Of a stretch of DNA of 64,000 nucleotides, positions 51,854 to 60,595 are shown in pieces. The translations under genes and the position numbers were made by a program. The notes under the pieces were generated by a model. That model had not been told where the DNA came from. It ran no database searches and saw only the letters and a program-made list of their open reading frames with translations. The DNA lies in contig NZ_CP009245.1 of the NCBI RefSeq assembly GCF_001941445.1, positions 2,317,992 to 2,381,991 of the forward strand, in the 5' to 3' direction. The stretch is from Corynebacterium aquilae DSM 44791 (GTDB lineage: Bacteria > Actinomycetota > Actinomycetes > Mycobacteriales > Mycobacteriaceae). How positions within the stretch are numbered: the first letter of the stretch is position 1; every line of letters starts with the position of its first letter.

Positions 51854-52630
51854 GTGTTGCGCCTAACTATTCCCCGCCCCGCCATCGCCCTCGCCGCCAC
51901 CTGCGCAGTCCTCGGCGCAAGCGCCTGGGCAATCGACACCGGCGCCGCCATCACCGCCGAACACGCCGCCAGCGAAGCAATCCGCGCCGCCGAACCCGCC
52001 GGCGCCCAATCCGTCACCCCCCGCGTCTCCTTCGCCGCCCCCTCCTTCCTGCTGTCCGCACGCAAAGGCAAACTCGCCCACATCGAAGTACGCCTCATCG
52101 ACGTGCCCACCGAAACCTTCGGCCCCATCACCGTCACCACCTCCGGGCACCAAATCACCGGCAGCAGCGCAGACATCCGCGCCGGACACCTCGACGGACT
52201 CGACGCCCACGACGTCACCCGCTCCGCCTCCCTCGACGCCGCCGCCGTCGGAAAAATCCTCGACATGGACGACATCGACATCTCCAACCCCGACGACGTC
52301 TCCCCCTCAGCCGCCGCCCGCGCCCACGTCAGGCTCTCCGGAACCCCCGCCGGCTGCAGCAGCCCAGCCACCATCATCGCCGACCTCCGCGTCACCGCCC
52401 AAACCATCCACATCACCCCCACCACCGTCGAAACCCACCCCACCTGCAGCGCCTTCAACGGCAACGACGACACCGCCGTGAAGGAAAAATTCACCTGGTC
52501 AGCCCCCGGCTCAACCCTGCCCATCGTCGGCAACATCGTCTCCTTCCTCGTCCGCGGCGGATCCCTCTTCCTCGAATCCCAAAACCCCCACCCAACCCAC
52601 CTCAACCCCCAACTATTCACCGTCGAATAA
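51854..52630 (+). CDS. LmeA-like phospholipid-binding protein (DUF2993)
   Basis: A 258-residue exported protein with an N-terminal hydrophobic segment (IALAATCAVLGASAWAI). The rest is the DUF2993 beta-rich domain: SFLLSARKGKLAHIEVRLIDVPTETFGPITVT and SGHQITGSSADIRAG. The mycobacterial member LmeA binds phospholipids and supports lipomannan elongation; a role in envelope lipids is inferred. The start is GTG at 51854 without ribosome site, with TTAAAT seven bases upstream, so it may be leaderless. Confidence 0.8.
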   Translation: MLRLTIPRPAIALAATCAVLGASAWAIDTGAAITAEHAASEAIRAAEPAGAQSVTPRVSFAAPSFLLSARKGKLAHIEVRLIDVPTETFGPITVTTSGHQITGSSADIRAGHLDGLDAHDVTRSASLDAAAVGKILDMDDIDISNPDDVSPSAAARAHVRLSGTPAGCSSPATIIADLRVTAQTIHITPTTVETHPTCSAFNGNDDTAVKEKFTWSAPGSTLPIVGNIVSFLVRGGSLFLESQNPHPTHLNPQLFTVE

Positions 52631-52675
52631 ACCCCGCACCCCACCCAGCCACACAACCCCACCCACAACAAACGC

Positions 52676-52689
52676 TAGGCTGGGAAACA
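52676..52689 (+). promoter_or_regulatory. Leaderless promoter -10 of the nitrobindin gene
   Basis: TAGGCT (52676-52681) seven bases before ATG 52689; same hexamer and spacing as the murA/pduO promoters. Confidence 0.6.
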
Positions 52690-53345
52690 TGTCTGACAAC
52701 ACCACGAACACCCCCGACAGCAACCAGCCGGCACCCCTATCCGGCAACGACGCCGTCAACCTCGCCGCCGAACAAGCCAAAACCACCAGCGACAAAAACA
52801 TCACCCCCTTCCCCGGGCTCCCCGTCGCCGAAGACACCGCCAACCTCCGCCAAGGCCCCAACCTGCACGACGGACTACTAGCACTACTCCCCCTCGTCGG
52901 CGTATGGCGCGGCGAAGGCCAAGCAGACACCGGCGAAGACGGCCCCTTCGCCTTCGGCCAACAAATCACCGTCTCCCACTGCGGACAAAACTACCTCAGC
53001 TACGAATCCCGCATCTACCGCCTCGACGAAGAAGGCAACCCCGCCGGCCTCGACCAACGCGAAACCGGATTCTGGCGCATCTCCGACAAAGACGAAATCG
53101 AATTCATCTGCACCCACTCCAGCGGCATCGTCGAAATCTTCTACGGACAACCCCTCAACGAACGCGCCTGGGAACTCGAAAGCGCCTCCACCATGGTCAC
53201 CGCCACCGGCCCCACCACCCTCGGCCCCGGCAAACGCCTCTACGGACTCCTGCCCACCAACGAACTCGGCTGGGTCGACGAACGCCTCGTCGACGGCGCA
53301 CTCAAACCCCGCATGTCCGCCCAACTACGCCGCGTCGCCGGCTAA
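52689..53345 (+). CDS. Nitrobindin-family heme-binding protein
   Basis: A 218-residue protein with a 55-residue flexible N-terminus and a lipocalin-like beta-barrel. Family features are LLPLVGVWRGEGQAD at the first strand, TGFWRISDKDEIEF, and the C-terminal AQLRRVAG with NEAL-type strand before it. Nitrobindins bind ferric heme through a C-terminal His and isomerise peroxynitrite; I could not identify the proximal His with certainty here, since the C-terminal region has none near the usual place. The gene appears leaderless. Confidence 0.85.
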   Translation: MSDNTTNTPDSNQPAPLSGNDAVNLAAEQAKTTSDKNITPFPGLPVAEDTANLRQGPNLHDGLLALLPLVGVWRGEGQADTGEDGPFAFGQQITVSHCGQNYLSYESRIYRLDEEGNPAGLDQRETGFWRISDKDEIEFICTHSSGIVEIFYGQPLNERAWELESASTMVTATGPTTLGPGKRLYGLLPTNELGWVDERLVDGALKPRMSAQLRRVAG

Positions 53346-53355
53346 CCCACACCCC

Positions 53356-53396
53356 CAAAAAAGCCGTATCCCCACCCCGGGATACGGCTTTTTTAC
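53356..53396. terminator. Bidirectional terminator between nitrobindin and PabC-like genes
   Basis: AAAAAAGCCGTATCCC pairs with GGGATACGGCTTTTTT; strong in both directions between convergent genes. Confidence 0.95.
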
Positions 53397-53409
53397 ACCC
53401 CAACTACCC

Positions 53410-54375
53410 TCAAGCACCCACCTGCGCAGCAATCGCCCGATCCAACAACGCCGCCACATCAACAGCATCCTTATTCTTCGGCAACTTCTCCTGACCCAAC
53501 CGCGTCACCTTCACCGCAGTCCGCGCCGCACTAACCAACCACACCCCATCAGCAGCCCGCAGATCCTCCACAGACAACTCCTTCGCCTTCACGCTCAACC
53601 CCTGGGCCTGCGCAAACTCAAACAACAACGCCTGCGTCGTGCCCTCCATAATCGAATCCAACCCCAACGGAGTCCGCAACTTATTACCCCGCGTCACCAC
53701 CACCGTCGACGTCGCACCCTCCAACACCGTCTCCCCCTGCACATAAATCACATCATCAAACCCCTCCTGATGCGCATAACGCACAACCGACATCGCAGCC
53801 GCATAATTCAAACTCTTCGCCCCCACCGCCAACCACGGAAACTTCTTCCGATTCTTCTTCCCCGGCAACTCATACCCCCGCTCAGCAAGCATCACCCGCA
53901 CCCCCTTCTCCCGCTGCTCATACACACTATCCGGCAAGGGACGAACCACAATCCACGCAGTCGCATTCCCCGTAGCCGCCCGCCCCCGCGACAACGTCCA
54001 CGAACACGAACCATCCTGATCATCACCAAAAGCCCGCGCCGCCTCCAACGTCGCTTTCAACCACGTCTCCTCCACCACCTCAGGAAGATCCAACAACTCC
54101 GCCGAACGGGCAAAACGCCGCACATGCCGCTCCACATTCACCGGGCGCCCACCACGAATCAACAACGTCTCAAAAACGCCATCCCCACGCGTCACCGACG
54201 CATCATCGAAATACACGTGCGGCAAACTCGGACTATGCATCCGCGTCGACCCCCCATAAGGCTCCACAATCACAATGACGGGATCCTTCTTCGCCCCCGA
54301 ACGATGCCGCCCCAAGCGCACATCCACATCGAAACCAGCGGCACAATCCGCAGCGTTAGGCCCTGAAGTAGTCAT
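53410..54375 (-). CDS. Aminodeoxychorismate lyase / branched-chain aminotransferase-like PLP enzyme
   Basis: A 321-residue fold-type IV PLP protein, probably PabC (4-amino-4-deoxychorismate to 4-aminobenzoate for folate) or a D-amino acid aminotransferase relative. Seen are TRGDGVFETLLIRGGRP, the PLP lysine in WLAVGAKSLNYAAAMSV, the EGATSTVVVTRGN loop and GTTQALLFEFAQ. ATG at 54375 has TATGCT six bases upstream (leaderless); a frame open to 54459 would overlap the divergent ygfZ. The neighbouring YgfZ is folate-dependent, which supports the PabC reading. Confidence 0.8.
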   Translation of the reverse strand: MTTSGPNAADCAAGFDVDVRLGRHRSGAKKDPVIVIVEPYGGSTRMHSPSLPHVYFDDASVTRGDGVFETLLIRGGRPVNVERHVRRFARSAELLDLPEVVEETWLKATLEAARAFGDDQDGSCSWTLSRGRAATGNATAWIVVRPLPDSVYEQREKGVRVMLAERGYELPGKKNRKKFPWLAVGAKSLNYAAAMSVVRYAHQEGFDDVIYVQGETVLEGATSTVVVTRGNKLRTPLGLDSIMEGTTQALLFEFAQAQGLSVKAKELSVEDLRAADGVWLVSAARTAVKVTRLGQEKLPKNKDAVDVAALLDRAIAAQVGA

Positions 54376-54427
54376 GCTACAAGCATAGAGCGCCACCAGC
54401 CCCACCCCGCCCACTACGATGGCAGGT

Positions 54428-55588
54428 GTGACTGAGTCGATACCCGAAAAAGACACCACCGCACGCTACCGCTCCGCCCTGCTCGACTGGCCCGGCGCAG
54501 CACCCGCCACCGACCCCACCGCCCTCGAAGGACACGGCAGCGTCGCCTGGCACTACGGCGACCCACTCGGCGAACAACACAAAACCACCGTATTTATCGA
54601 CCGCAGCCACCTAGCCACCGTGGCAATAACCGGCGCAGATGCGGCCACGCTCTGCAACTCACTGCTCAGCCAAAAACTCGACGACGCCGCCCCCGGCACC
54701 CTCACCGAAGCGCTCAACCTCGACGCCCAAGGCCGCGTCCTCCACCACGCCCACGTGGTAGTAGGCGACAACCTGATCCTGCTCACCGCAGAGGACACCC
54801 ACGCCCACCAACTGAGCGACTACATCACCAAAATGGTGTTCTGGAACGACGCCGAAGTACGCATACATCCCCTCGGCATCATGACCCTGCTGGGCGATCC
54901 CGATGCCGACATCGTCGCCGAAACCCGCCACCTGGCCACACTCGCCCGCGACTGCGGCGCCACCACCCACCCCGCCACCATCACCCCCGACGACCTCGAC
55001 TCCATGGGCGGCATCCTCCGCCCCATCCCCGAAGGACCCCGGGCCCGCGTCGATGTCCTGCTGCCCCGCGAACACACCGACGCCTTCGCGCGCGCCCTCT
55101 CCGATCGCGGTGCCCACCCCGCCGGACTACTCACCTTCACCGCGCACCGTGTGTTCGCCATGGACGCCCAAACCGGCATCGACTCCGACGAACGCACCAT
55201 CCCCCACGAAAACCCCCAATGGGTGCGCAATGCAGTCCACCTGAACAAAGGCTGCTACCGCGGACAGGAAACCGTCGCCCGGGTAGATAACATCGGCCAA
55301 TCCCCCCGCGCACTCGTCCGGGTACTCCTGGACGGCTCCTGCCCGCAGCTTCCCGCCCCCGGTGCCCCCATCACCAGTGGCGGACGCCCGGTGGGATTCC
55401 TCGGCACCATCGCGCAACACCACGAATGGGGACCCGTTGGCCTGGCAATGATCAAACGGTCCGCATTGGGCTCCGCTGCCTTGCAGTGCGAACAAGCAGC
55501 CCTCACGATCGATCGCGACAGCCTTCCTGAAGACTCCGGCCCCAAAGCCGGCAAACTCGCCCAACAGCGCCTCAAAGGGCAGCTGTAG
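54428..55588 (+). CDS. ygfZ: YgfZ/GcvT-type folate-binding iron-sulfur repair protein
   Basis: A 386-residue protein of the YgfZ family, which uses tetrahydrofolate in Fe-S cluster protein maintenance. The signature KGCYRGQETVARVDNIGQ includes the conserved KGCYxGQE cysteine. Earlier segments HKTTVFIDRSHLATVAITGADAATL and LTEALNLDAQGRVLHHAHV are the GcvT-like domain. GTG at 54428 was preferred to the in-frame ATG at 54419 because TACGAT (54415-54420) lies seven bases before the GTG, giving a leaderless mRNA. It diverges from the PabC-like gene. Confidence 0.9.
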   Translation: MTESIPEKDTTARYRSALLDWPGAAPATDPTALEGHGSVAWHYGDPLGEQHKTTVFIDRSHLATVAITGADAATLCNSLLSQKLDDAAPGTLTEALNLDAQGRVLHHAHVVVGDNLILLTAEDTHAHQLSDYITKMVFWNDAEVRIHPLGIMTLLGDPDADIVAETRHLATLARDCGATTHPATITPDDLDSMGGILRPIPEGPRARVDVLLPREHTDAFARALSDRGAHPAGLLTFTAHRVFAMDAQTGIDSDERTIPHENPQWVRNAVHLNKGCYRGQETVARVDNIGQSPRALVRVLLDGSCPQLPAPGAPITSGGRPVGFLGTIAQHHEWGPVGLAMIKRSALGSAALQCEQAALTIDRDSLPEDSGPKAGKLAQQRLKGQL

Positions 55589-55832
55589 CAACCTGTGCGA
55601 AGCACCCCACACCACGGCCACCGGGAATCACCCGCCCCTAAATACGAGGGCTGTTGTGTGAAGCTTTACGCATAGACTTTCGTCGAATTCCCCCCAGGTG
55701 CACCCGCCATGACCAGGAATGTTAGCCAAATTTTTTGCTTTACCGCTATTGTGTCATGCAGGAAGATAATGTTGAAACTCAACGGGGCTGCCGAACTCCC
55801 GCGCACCCCGGTCAAACCAAGGGGGTCCAACC

Positions 55833-56006
55833 ATGGGTCGCGGTCGTGCAAAAGCGAAACAGGCCAAGGTTGCTCGCAAGCTCAAGTACAGCACTCCTGA
55901 AATGGACCTTGACTCACTCCAACGTGAGCTCGTGCAAAAGTCGGATGACCACTCTGAGTTCGATAACTCTTACGAGAAGTGGGCCGATGAGGACGACTGG
56001 CGCTAG
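55833..56006 (+). CDS. Small basic/acidic protein, DUF3073 family
   Basis: A 57-residue protein, MGRGRAKAKQAKVARKLKYS then an acidic C-terminus ending WADEDDWR. The family is widespread in actinobacteria next to purM and has no assigned role; the basic head could bind RNA. ATG at 55833 has AAGGGGG about seven bases upstream and a strong terminator follows, so it is a real monocistronic gene despite its size. Confidence 0.9.
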   Translation: MGRGRAKAKQAKVARKLKYSTPEMDLDSLQRELVQKSDDHSEFDNSYEKWADEDDWR

Positions 56007-56072
56007 CCAGCCGTCCGTGTGAGTGCATTAACACAACCTTTTCGTTCCTGGCTCACCAGGACAGCATTCACA

Positions 56073-56105
56073 GAGATCCTGGTCGATCGATCAGGATCTC
56101 TTTTT
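56073..56105 (+). terminator. Terminator of the DUF3073 gene
   Basis: GAGATCCTG...CAGGATCTC stem followed by TTTTT. Confidence 0.93.
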
Positions 56106-56124
56106 GCTGCCTAAAACAATAAGA

Positions 56125-56168
56125 ACCGCCCGCCCCAGCCCCGAACAATCGGGGAGGTGGCGGGCGGT
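56125..56168 (-). terminator. Terminator of purM
   Basis: ACCGCCCGCC pairs with GGCGGGCGGT with an inner CCCCGA/TCGGGG stem; minus strand ends in TTCTTATTG. Confidence 0.85.
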
Positions 56169-56189
56169 CTGTTGCGCAGGATAAGCGAT

Positions 56190-57254
56190 TTACCAGTTGG
56201 GGTGGGAATCGCTCATGACCACTCGCTCATCGCTTTCTGCGGTGGTCACGGTGCCCAGCTCCCAGGCGTCAATGTGGCGGGCGGTCAGCATAGCCAGAGC
56301 CCGATCACGATCCTCGGGGGCGACAACGGCAATCATGCCAACACCCATGTTGAAGGTCTTCTCCATCTCAGACATGGGAACCTTGCCCAAATCGGCGATG
56401 GTGCGGAAGATCTGGCCGGGAGTCCAGGTGGCGCGGGAAATCTTCGCGGTCAAACCTTCGGGGATCACACGCGCCAGGTTTCCGGCAAGTCCACCACCGG
56501 TGACGTGGCAGAAGGTGTGCACGTCACATTCGGCCGCCAACGCCAGGCAGTCCAAAGCATAAATCCGGGTGGGCTCAAGCAGCTCCTCCCCCAAGGTGCG
56601 ACCCAACTCATCCACATAGCCGTCGAGAGACAGCTCTGCTTTCTCCAGCAGGACGTGGCGAGCCAGGGAGTAGCCGTTGGAGTGCAGGCCAGAAGACGCC
56701 ATACCGATGATGACGTCGCCAGAACGCACCTTGTCCGGGCCGAGAACCTCATCAGCTTCCACCACACCAACAGCGGTAGCGGACACGTCGTAGTGTCCGG
56801 GCTCCATCACGCCGGGGTGCTCCGCGGTCTCGCCACCAAGCAGCGCACAACCGGCCTGCACGCATCCCTCAGCGATGCCCTTGACGATCTCGGCAACGTG
56901 TTCCGGGACGACCTTGCCGATGGCAATGTAGTCCTGCAGGAACAGCGGTTCAGCGCCGCACACCACAAGATCATCAACGCACATGGCAACCAGGTCGATG
57001 CCGATGGTGTCGTGCTTATCCATGGCCTGCGCCACGGCGAGCTTGGTGCCCACGCCGTCGGAGCCGGCAGCGAGCAAGGGGTTGTTGTACTTGCCGAGCG
57101 CGAAAAGGCCGGCAAATCCGCCCAGTCCGCCACGGACTTCCGGGCGGGAGGCGCGCTTTGCGTGGGGTGCAAAAAGCTCGACGGCTTTGTCGCCAGCCTC
57201 AATATCGACGCCGGCAGCGGCGTAGGAGACGGCGTCGGTGTTCTGGTCAGTCAT
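56190..57254 (-). CDS. purM: Phosphoribosylformylglycinamidine cyclo-ligase
   Basis: Closes the imidazole ring to give AIR in purine synthesis. A 354-residue PurM/HypE-fold ATPase. N-terminal DAVSYAAAGVDIEAGDKAVE, ATP-site loop LLAAGSDGVGTKLAVAQ, VDDLVVCGAEPLFLQDYIA and GGETAEHPGVM are family hallmarks; the C-terminal FCHVTGGGLAGNLARVIPEG is conserved. The start ATG at 57254 follows purF by 65 bases, so purF-purM form an operon. Confidence 0.97.
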   Translation of the reverse strand: MTDQNTDAVSYAAAGVDIEAGDKAVELFAPHAKRASRPEVRGGLGGFAGLFALGKYNNPLLAAGSDGVGTKLAVAQAMDKHDTIGIDLVAMCVDDLVVCGAEPLFLQDYIAIGKVVPEHVAEIVKGIAEGCVQAGCALLGGETAEHPGVMEPGHYDVSATAVGVVEADEVLGPDKVRSGDVIIGMASSGLHSNGYSLARHVLLEKAELSLDGYVDELGRTLGEELLEPTRIYALDCLALAAECDVHTFCHVTGGGLAGNLARVIPEGLTAKISRATWTPGQIFRTIADLGKVPMSEMEKTFNMGVGMIAVVAPEDRDRALAMLTARHIDAWELGTVTTAESDERVVMSDSHPNW

Positions 57255-57319
57255 AGTCGTGTCAGCAATCGTGTGAGAAAACGTGAAAAAAGGAAGAGAA
57301 AGCGCGACGATTCGGCAGC

Positions 57320-58873
57320 CTAGGAGCCAGCGACGTCATCGCCACCGGTGCCTTGCATAGCGCGAACCAAATCGGCGTTCGCGTTACCCGCAGGAAGACC
57401 CAACGGATACACACCATCAAAGCAGGCGCAGCATAGTTCTGGATAGACCTGCTTGGTGGATTCCACCATGGCGTCAACGGAAACGTATCCCAAAGAGTCC
57501 GCACCGACGGCGGTGCACACGGACTTCACCATGGCTTCTTCGTCATCGCCCTCCACGCAATTGGCGAGGAGCTCACCCGGGGAGGCGAAGTCGATGCCGT
57601 AGAAGCAGGGCCACTTCACCGGCGGAGAGGCGATGCGAACATGAACCTCGGCAGCACCTGCTTCGCGCAGCATCCGAATCAGTGCGCGCTGGGTGTTGCC
57701 ACGAACAATCGAATCGTCGACGACCACCAAACGCTTGCCGGCAATGACCTCGCGCAGAGGGTTCAGCTTAAGGCGAATACCGAGCTGGCGAATGGTTTGG
57801 GAAGGCTGAATGAAGGTACGGCCCACATAGGCGTTTTTCATCAGCCCTTGGCCGAAAGGAATCCCCGACGCCTGGGCGTAGCCCACCGCCGCGGGTGTGC
57901 CCGATTCCGGCACGGGGATCACCATGTCCGCCTCGGCGGGGCATTCCTTGGCCAGTTGGCGGCCAATTTCCACGCGGGTGGCATTGACGGCGCGACCGCG
58001 GATGATGGAGTCCGGACGGGCCAGGTAGACATATTCGAAGACGCAGCCCTTGTGGGTCGTCTTCGCGAAATGCTCGGAGCGGACACCGGAGGCATCAATG
58101 GTGATGAACTCGCCGGGTTCGACTTCGCGCACGAAGGACGCGCCCACAATGTCAAGAGCCGCAGTCTCGCTGGCAACCACCCAACCGTTGTCGAGACGCC
58201 CGATGGACAGGGGACGCACCCCGTGCGGGTCGCGGGCGGCGTACAAGGTTTTGCCATCGGTGAAGGTCAAACAGAAAGCACCCTTGATGCGGGGCAAAAG
58301 CGCTTTGGCCGATTCCACCAATGAAACATTCTCGCTCACCCCATGCGCCAGCAGGGCGCACATGACGTCGGAGTCGGAAGGGTGGGTTTCCTTGTTGACC
58401 AGCTCCAACGAGGCTGCCTCATCGAGCAGTTCGAGGTAGTTAACCAGGTTGCCGTTGTGCCCGAGAGCCACGTCGGTGCCATCGGAGGCCATCCGGAACA
58501 TTGGCTGGGCGTTTTCCCAGCAAGCCCCACCAGCGGTGGAGTAGCGGGTGTGGCCGATAGCCACATCACCTTTGAGGGCACCGAGGGACTGTTCGTCGAA
58601 AACCTGGGACACCAGACCCAGATCCTTGAACACGACCACCTGGTCGCCGTCACCGACGGCGATACCTGCGGCCTCCTGCCCACGGTGCTGCAGAGCGTAG
58701 AGACCGTAGTAGGTCAGTTTGGCCACGTCCTCCCCAGGCGCCCACACTCCAAAGACGCCGCACTCCTCGCGGGGGGCAGTCTCGCCGTGGTCGTCGTAGG
58801 GGGAATACGAAAAACGGTCAGATGTGCTGTTCGATGCCGATAAACCCGGCATCGCATTTCGCTTTAAAGCCAC
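57320..58873 (-). CDS. purF: Amidophosphoribosyltransferase
   Basis: First committed step of purine synthesis, using glutamine and PRPP. About 517 residues. The mature N-terminal nucleophile is the Cys in REECGVFGVWAPGED, so the propeptide must be removed; the PRPP loop is RLVVVDDSIVRGNTQ, and YVGRTFIQPSQTIRQ is conserved. Cysteines in the C-terminal CCACFDGVYP and CVFEYVYL regions may ligate an Fe-S cluster. The start is unresolved: ATG 58882, GTG 58873 (TACCAT seven bases before) or ATG 58852; I give the GTG. Confidence 0.93.
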   Translation of the reverse strand: MALKRNAMPGLSASNSTSDRFSYSPYDDHGETAPREECGVFGVWAPGEDVAKLTYYGLYALQHRGQEAAGIAVGDGDQVVVFKDLGLVSQVFDEQSLGALKGDVAIGHTRYSTAGGACWENAQPMFRMASDGTDVALGHNGNLVNYLELLDEAASLELVNKETHPSDSDVMCALLAHGVSENVSLVESAKALLPRIKGAFCLTFTDGKTLYAARDPHGVRPLSIGRLDNGWVVASETAALDIVGASFVREVEPGEFITIDASGVRSEHFAKTTHKGCVFEYVYLARPDSIIRGRAVNATRVEIGRQLAKECPAEADMVIPVPESGTPAAVGYAQASGIPFGQGLMKNAYVGRTFIQPSQTIRQLGIRLKLNPLREVIAGKRLVVVDDSIVRGNTQRALIRMLREAGAAEVHVRIASPPVKWPCFYGIDFASPGELLANCVEGDDEEAMVKSVCTAVGADSLGYVSVDAMVESTKQVYPELCCACFDGVYPLGLPAGNANADLVRAMQGTGGDDVAGS

Positions 58874-59003
58874 GCGCCACATGGTAGTGGGAAAAACCCA
58901 CTGCTCGCTAGAATCGTGCTCACCCCGTGGGGGTGGCTCTCCCCCTCAAGGGGAGAAAGTAACCCGATCGGCGTTTGTCTGTCTGCAAACTGTTGCTAAC
59001 AAC

Positions 59004-59381
59004 TCATAGTGGGACGATCGGCAAAAAATGCGCGACCTCAAGCGCTCGCGTCCCCGAAACCTCTACTCCGGGTTCCTGCGCCACATCCTGTAGTTTTTTC
59101 AGGCCGGTAGCCACCTGCAACCAATGCAGGGGCGCTAATTCCACCACGTTCGGTGGAGTACCGCGGGTGTGGCGCGGCCCTTCGATGCATTGCACTGCCA
59201 CGAATGGTGGGACACGCAACTCCACGGTGTGCCCTGGCGCCGCATGTTCTACTGTGCGCGCAGTCAACCGTACGGCGGCGGCGAGGGCCTTTCGGTCGCA
59301 GGAATCAACCTCCCCACGGATGTAGTCGGAAATGGCCAGCACTGCAGTTCTGGTTTCAACGGGATCTGGGGCTTTTCTCAC
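59004..59381 (-). CDS. SCP2-like (sterol carrier family) protein
   Basis: A 125-residue protein with an N-terminal helix (ETRTAVLAISDYIRGEV) and a strand-rich SCP2-type C-terminal half (HTVELRVPPFVAVQCIEG, TPPNVVELAPLHWLQVATG). Actinobacterial SCP-like proteins of this kind have no firm function. GTG at 59381 has TAGGAT exactly seven bases upstream and no ribosome site, so it appears leaderless. It is upstream of purF on the same strand, 130 bases apart. Confidence 0.7.
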   Translation of the reverse strand: MRKAPDPVETRTAVLAISDYIRGEVDSCDRKALAAAVRLTARTVEHAAPGHTVELRVPPFVAVQCIEGPRHTRGTPPNVVELAPLHWLQVATGLKKLQDVAQEPGVEVSGTRALEVAHFLPIVPL

Positions 59382-59540
59382 ACCTGCGATCCTAGTAAAG
59401 TGCGGTAGGACACATTAAGCGCCCCTCTCCCCGGCGCGCCCCTCCCCTGCCTTACGCCTGCTAGGCGTTGTTGCTGTTGTGGTTGTTGGTGGGGCGTGTG
59501 TTTGTTTCATCCTCTTTTTGCTTTAAGGCTGTCTTTTTTC

Positions 59541-60542
59541 ATGTCTGCTTTGTCTTCTGTTGATCGTTCTCCTGAGGTGACGCTGCGTTTTTTGGCGGCT
59601 CCGACGGATATTATTTTGGCGGGTTCTCACGGTGTGGGTGGTGGCCGTGTGTTGGAGTGGATCGATAAGGCGGCGTATGCGTGCGCTGTTGGGTGGTCTG
59701 GTGCTTATTGTGTGACCGCGTATGTGGGTCATATTCATTTCACGCGCCCGATTCCTTCTGGCCACATGGTGGAGGTGCGTTCTCGGATTGCGATGACTGG
59801 CCGTTCGAGTATGCACATCATTAATGAGGTGTTGTCTGCGGATCCGCGTGAGGGTGTTTTTACTCGGGCGTGTGATTGTTTGGTGATTTTTGTGGCGAAG
59901 GATCCGGCGACGGGTAAGGCGATGGAGGTGCCGAAGTTCGTTCCTCGTAATGAGGAGGAGGAGCGGGTGTATGCGGCTGCTGAGTCTCGCATTGAGTTGC
60001 GTAAGGCGATTGAGGTTGAGATGGAGAAGCAGACGTACAATGGCCCGTCTGATGCGCCGCGTTTGATTACTCGTTTTTTGGCGAAGCCGACGGATGTGAA
60101 CTGGGGTGGCAAGGTTCATGGTGGTACTGCCATGGAGTGGATTGATGAGGCTGCGACGGCGTGCACGATGGAGTTTTCTGGGGAGCATACGGTGGCTGTG
60201 TATGCGGGTGGTATTCGTTTTTATCGTCCGATTCAGATTGGCGATTTGATTGAGGTGGATGCTCGGATGATGCGTGCGGATGCGCGCAGTATGCAGATGA
60301 GTGTGCATGTGCGTGCTGGTGCGCCGACGGGTGGTCGTGGTGCGTTGGAGGAGGCTATTCACGCGACGATTACGTATGTTGGGGTCGATATTGATGGCCA
60401 GCCGTTGCCGGCGCGGGAGTATATTCCGCGGACGGAGGAGGATCAGCGTTTGGCTGGTCATGCGGCGGTGTTGCGTGAGTTGCGTGCGAAGTATCATCCG
60501 CTGCCGTTGATTTCGCGGACGAATCCGATGGAGATTGATTAG
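59541..60542 (+). CDS. Double-hotdog acyl-CoA thioesterase
   Basis: A 333-residue protein with two YciA/ACOT-type hotdog domains (about residues 10-150 and 175-320). Each has the active-site helix: GGGRVLEWIDKAAYACA in the first and GGTAMEWIDEAATACTMEF in the second, with the catalytic Asp-equivalent in the WID motif. It hydrolyses acyl-CoA; chain length preference is unknown. ATG at 59541 (MSALSSVDRSPEV) has AAGG twelve bases upstream. The coding strand is G/T-rich, in contrast to most neighbours. Confidence 0.87.
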   Translation: MSALSSVDRSPEVTLRFLAAPTDIILAGSHGVGGGRVLEWIDKAAYACAVGWSGAYCVTAYVGHIHFTRPIPSGHMVEVRSRIAMTGRSSMHIINEVLSADPREGVFTRACDCLVIFVAKDPATGKAMEVPKFVPRNEEEERVYAAAESRIELRKAIEVEMEKQTYNGPSDAPRLITRFLAKPTDVNWGGKVHGGTAMEWIDEAATACTMEFSGEHTVAVYAGGIRFYRPIQIGDLIEVDARMMRADARSMQMSVHVRAGAPTGGRGALEEAIHATITYVGVDIDGQPLPAREYIPRTEEDQRLAGHAAVLRELRAKYHPLPLISRTNPMEID

Positions 60543-60555
60543 TCGGGGTGTTGTT

Positions 60556-60586
60556 GACCCGCCGGTGTTGGTGCCGGCGGGTTTTT
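60556..60586 (+). terminator. Terminator of the thioesterase gene
   Basis: ACCCGCCGG pairs with CCGGCGGGT (short loop) followed by TTTTT. Confidence 0.92.
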
Positions 60587-60595
60587 GTGTGGGGT

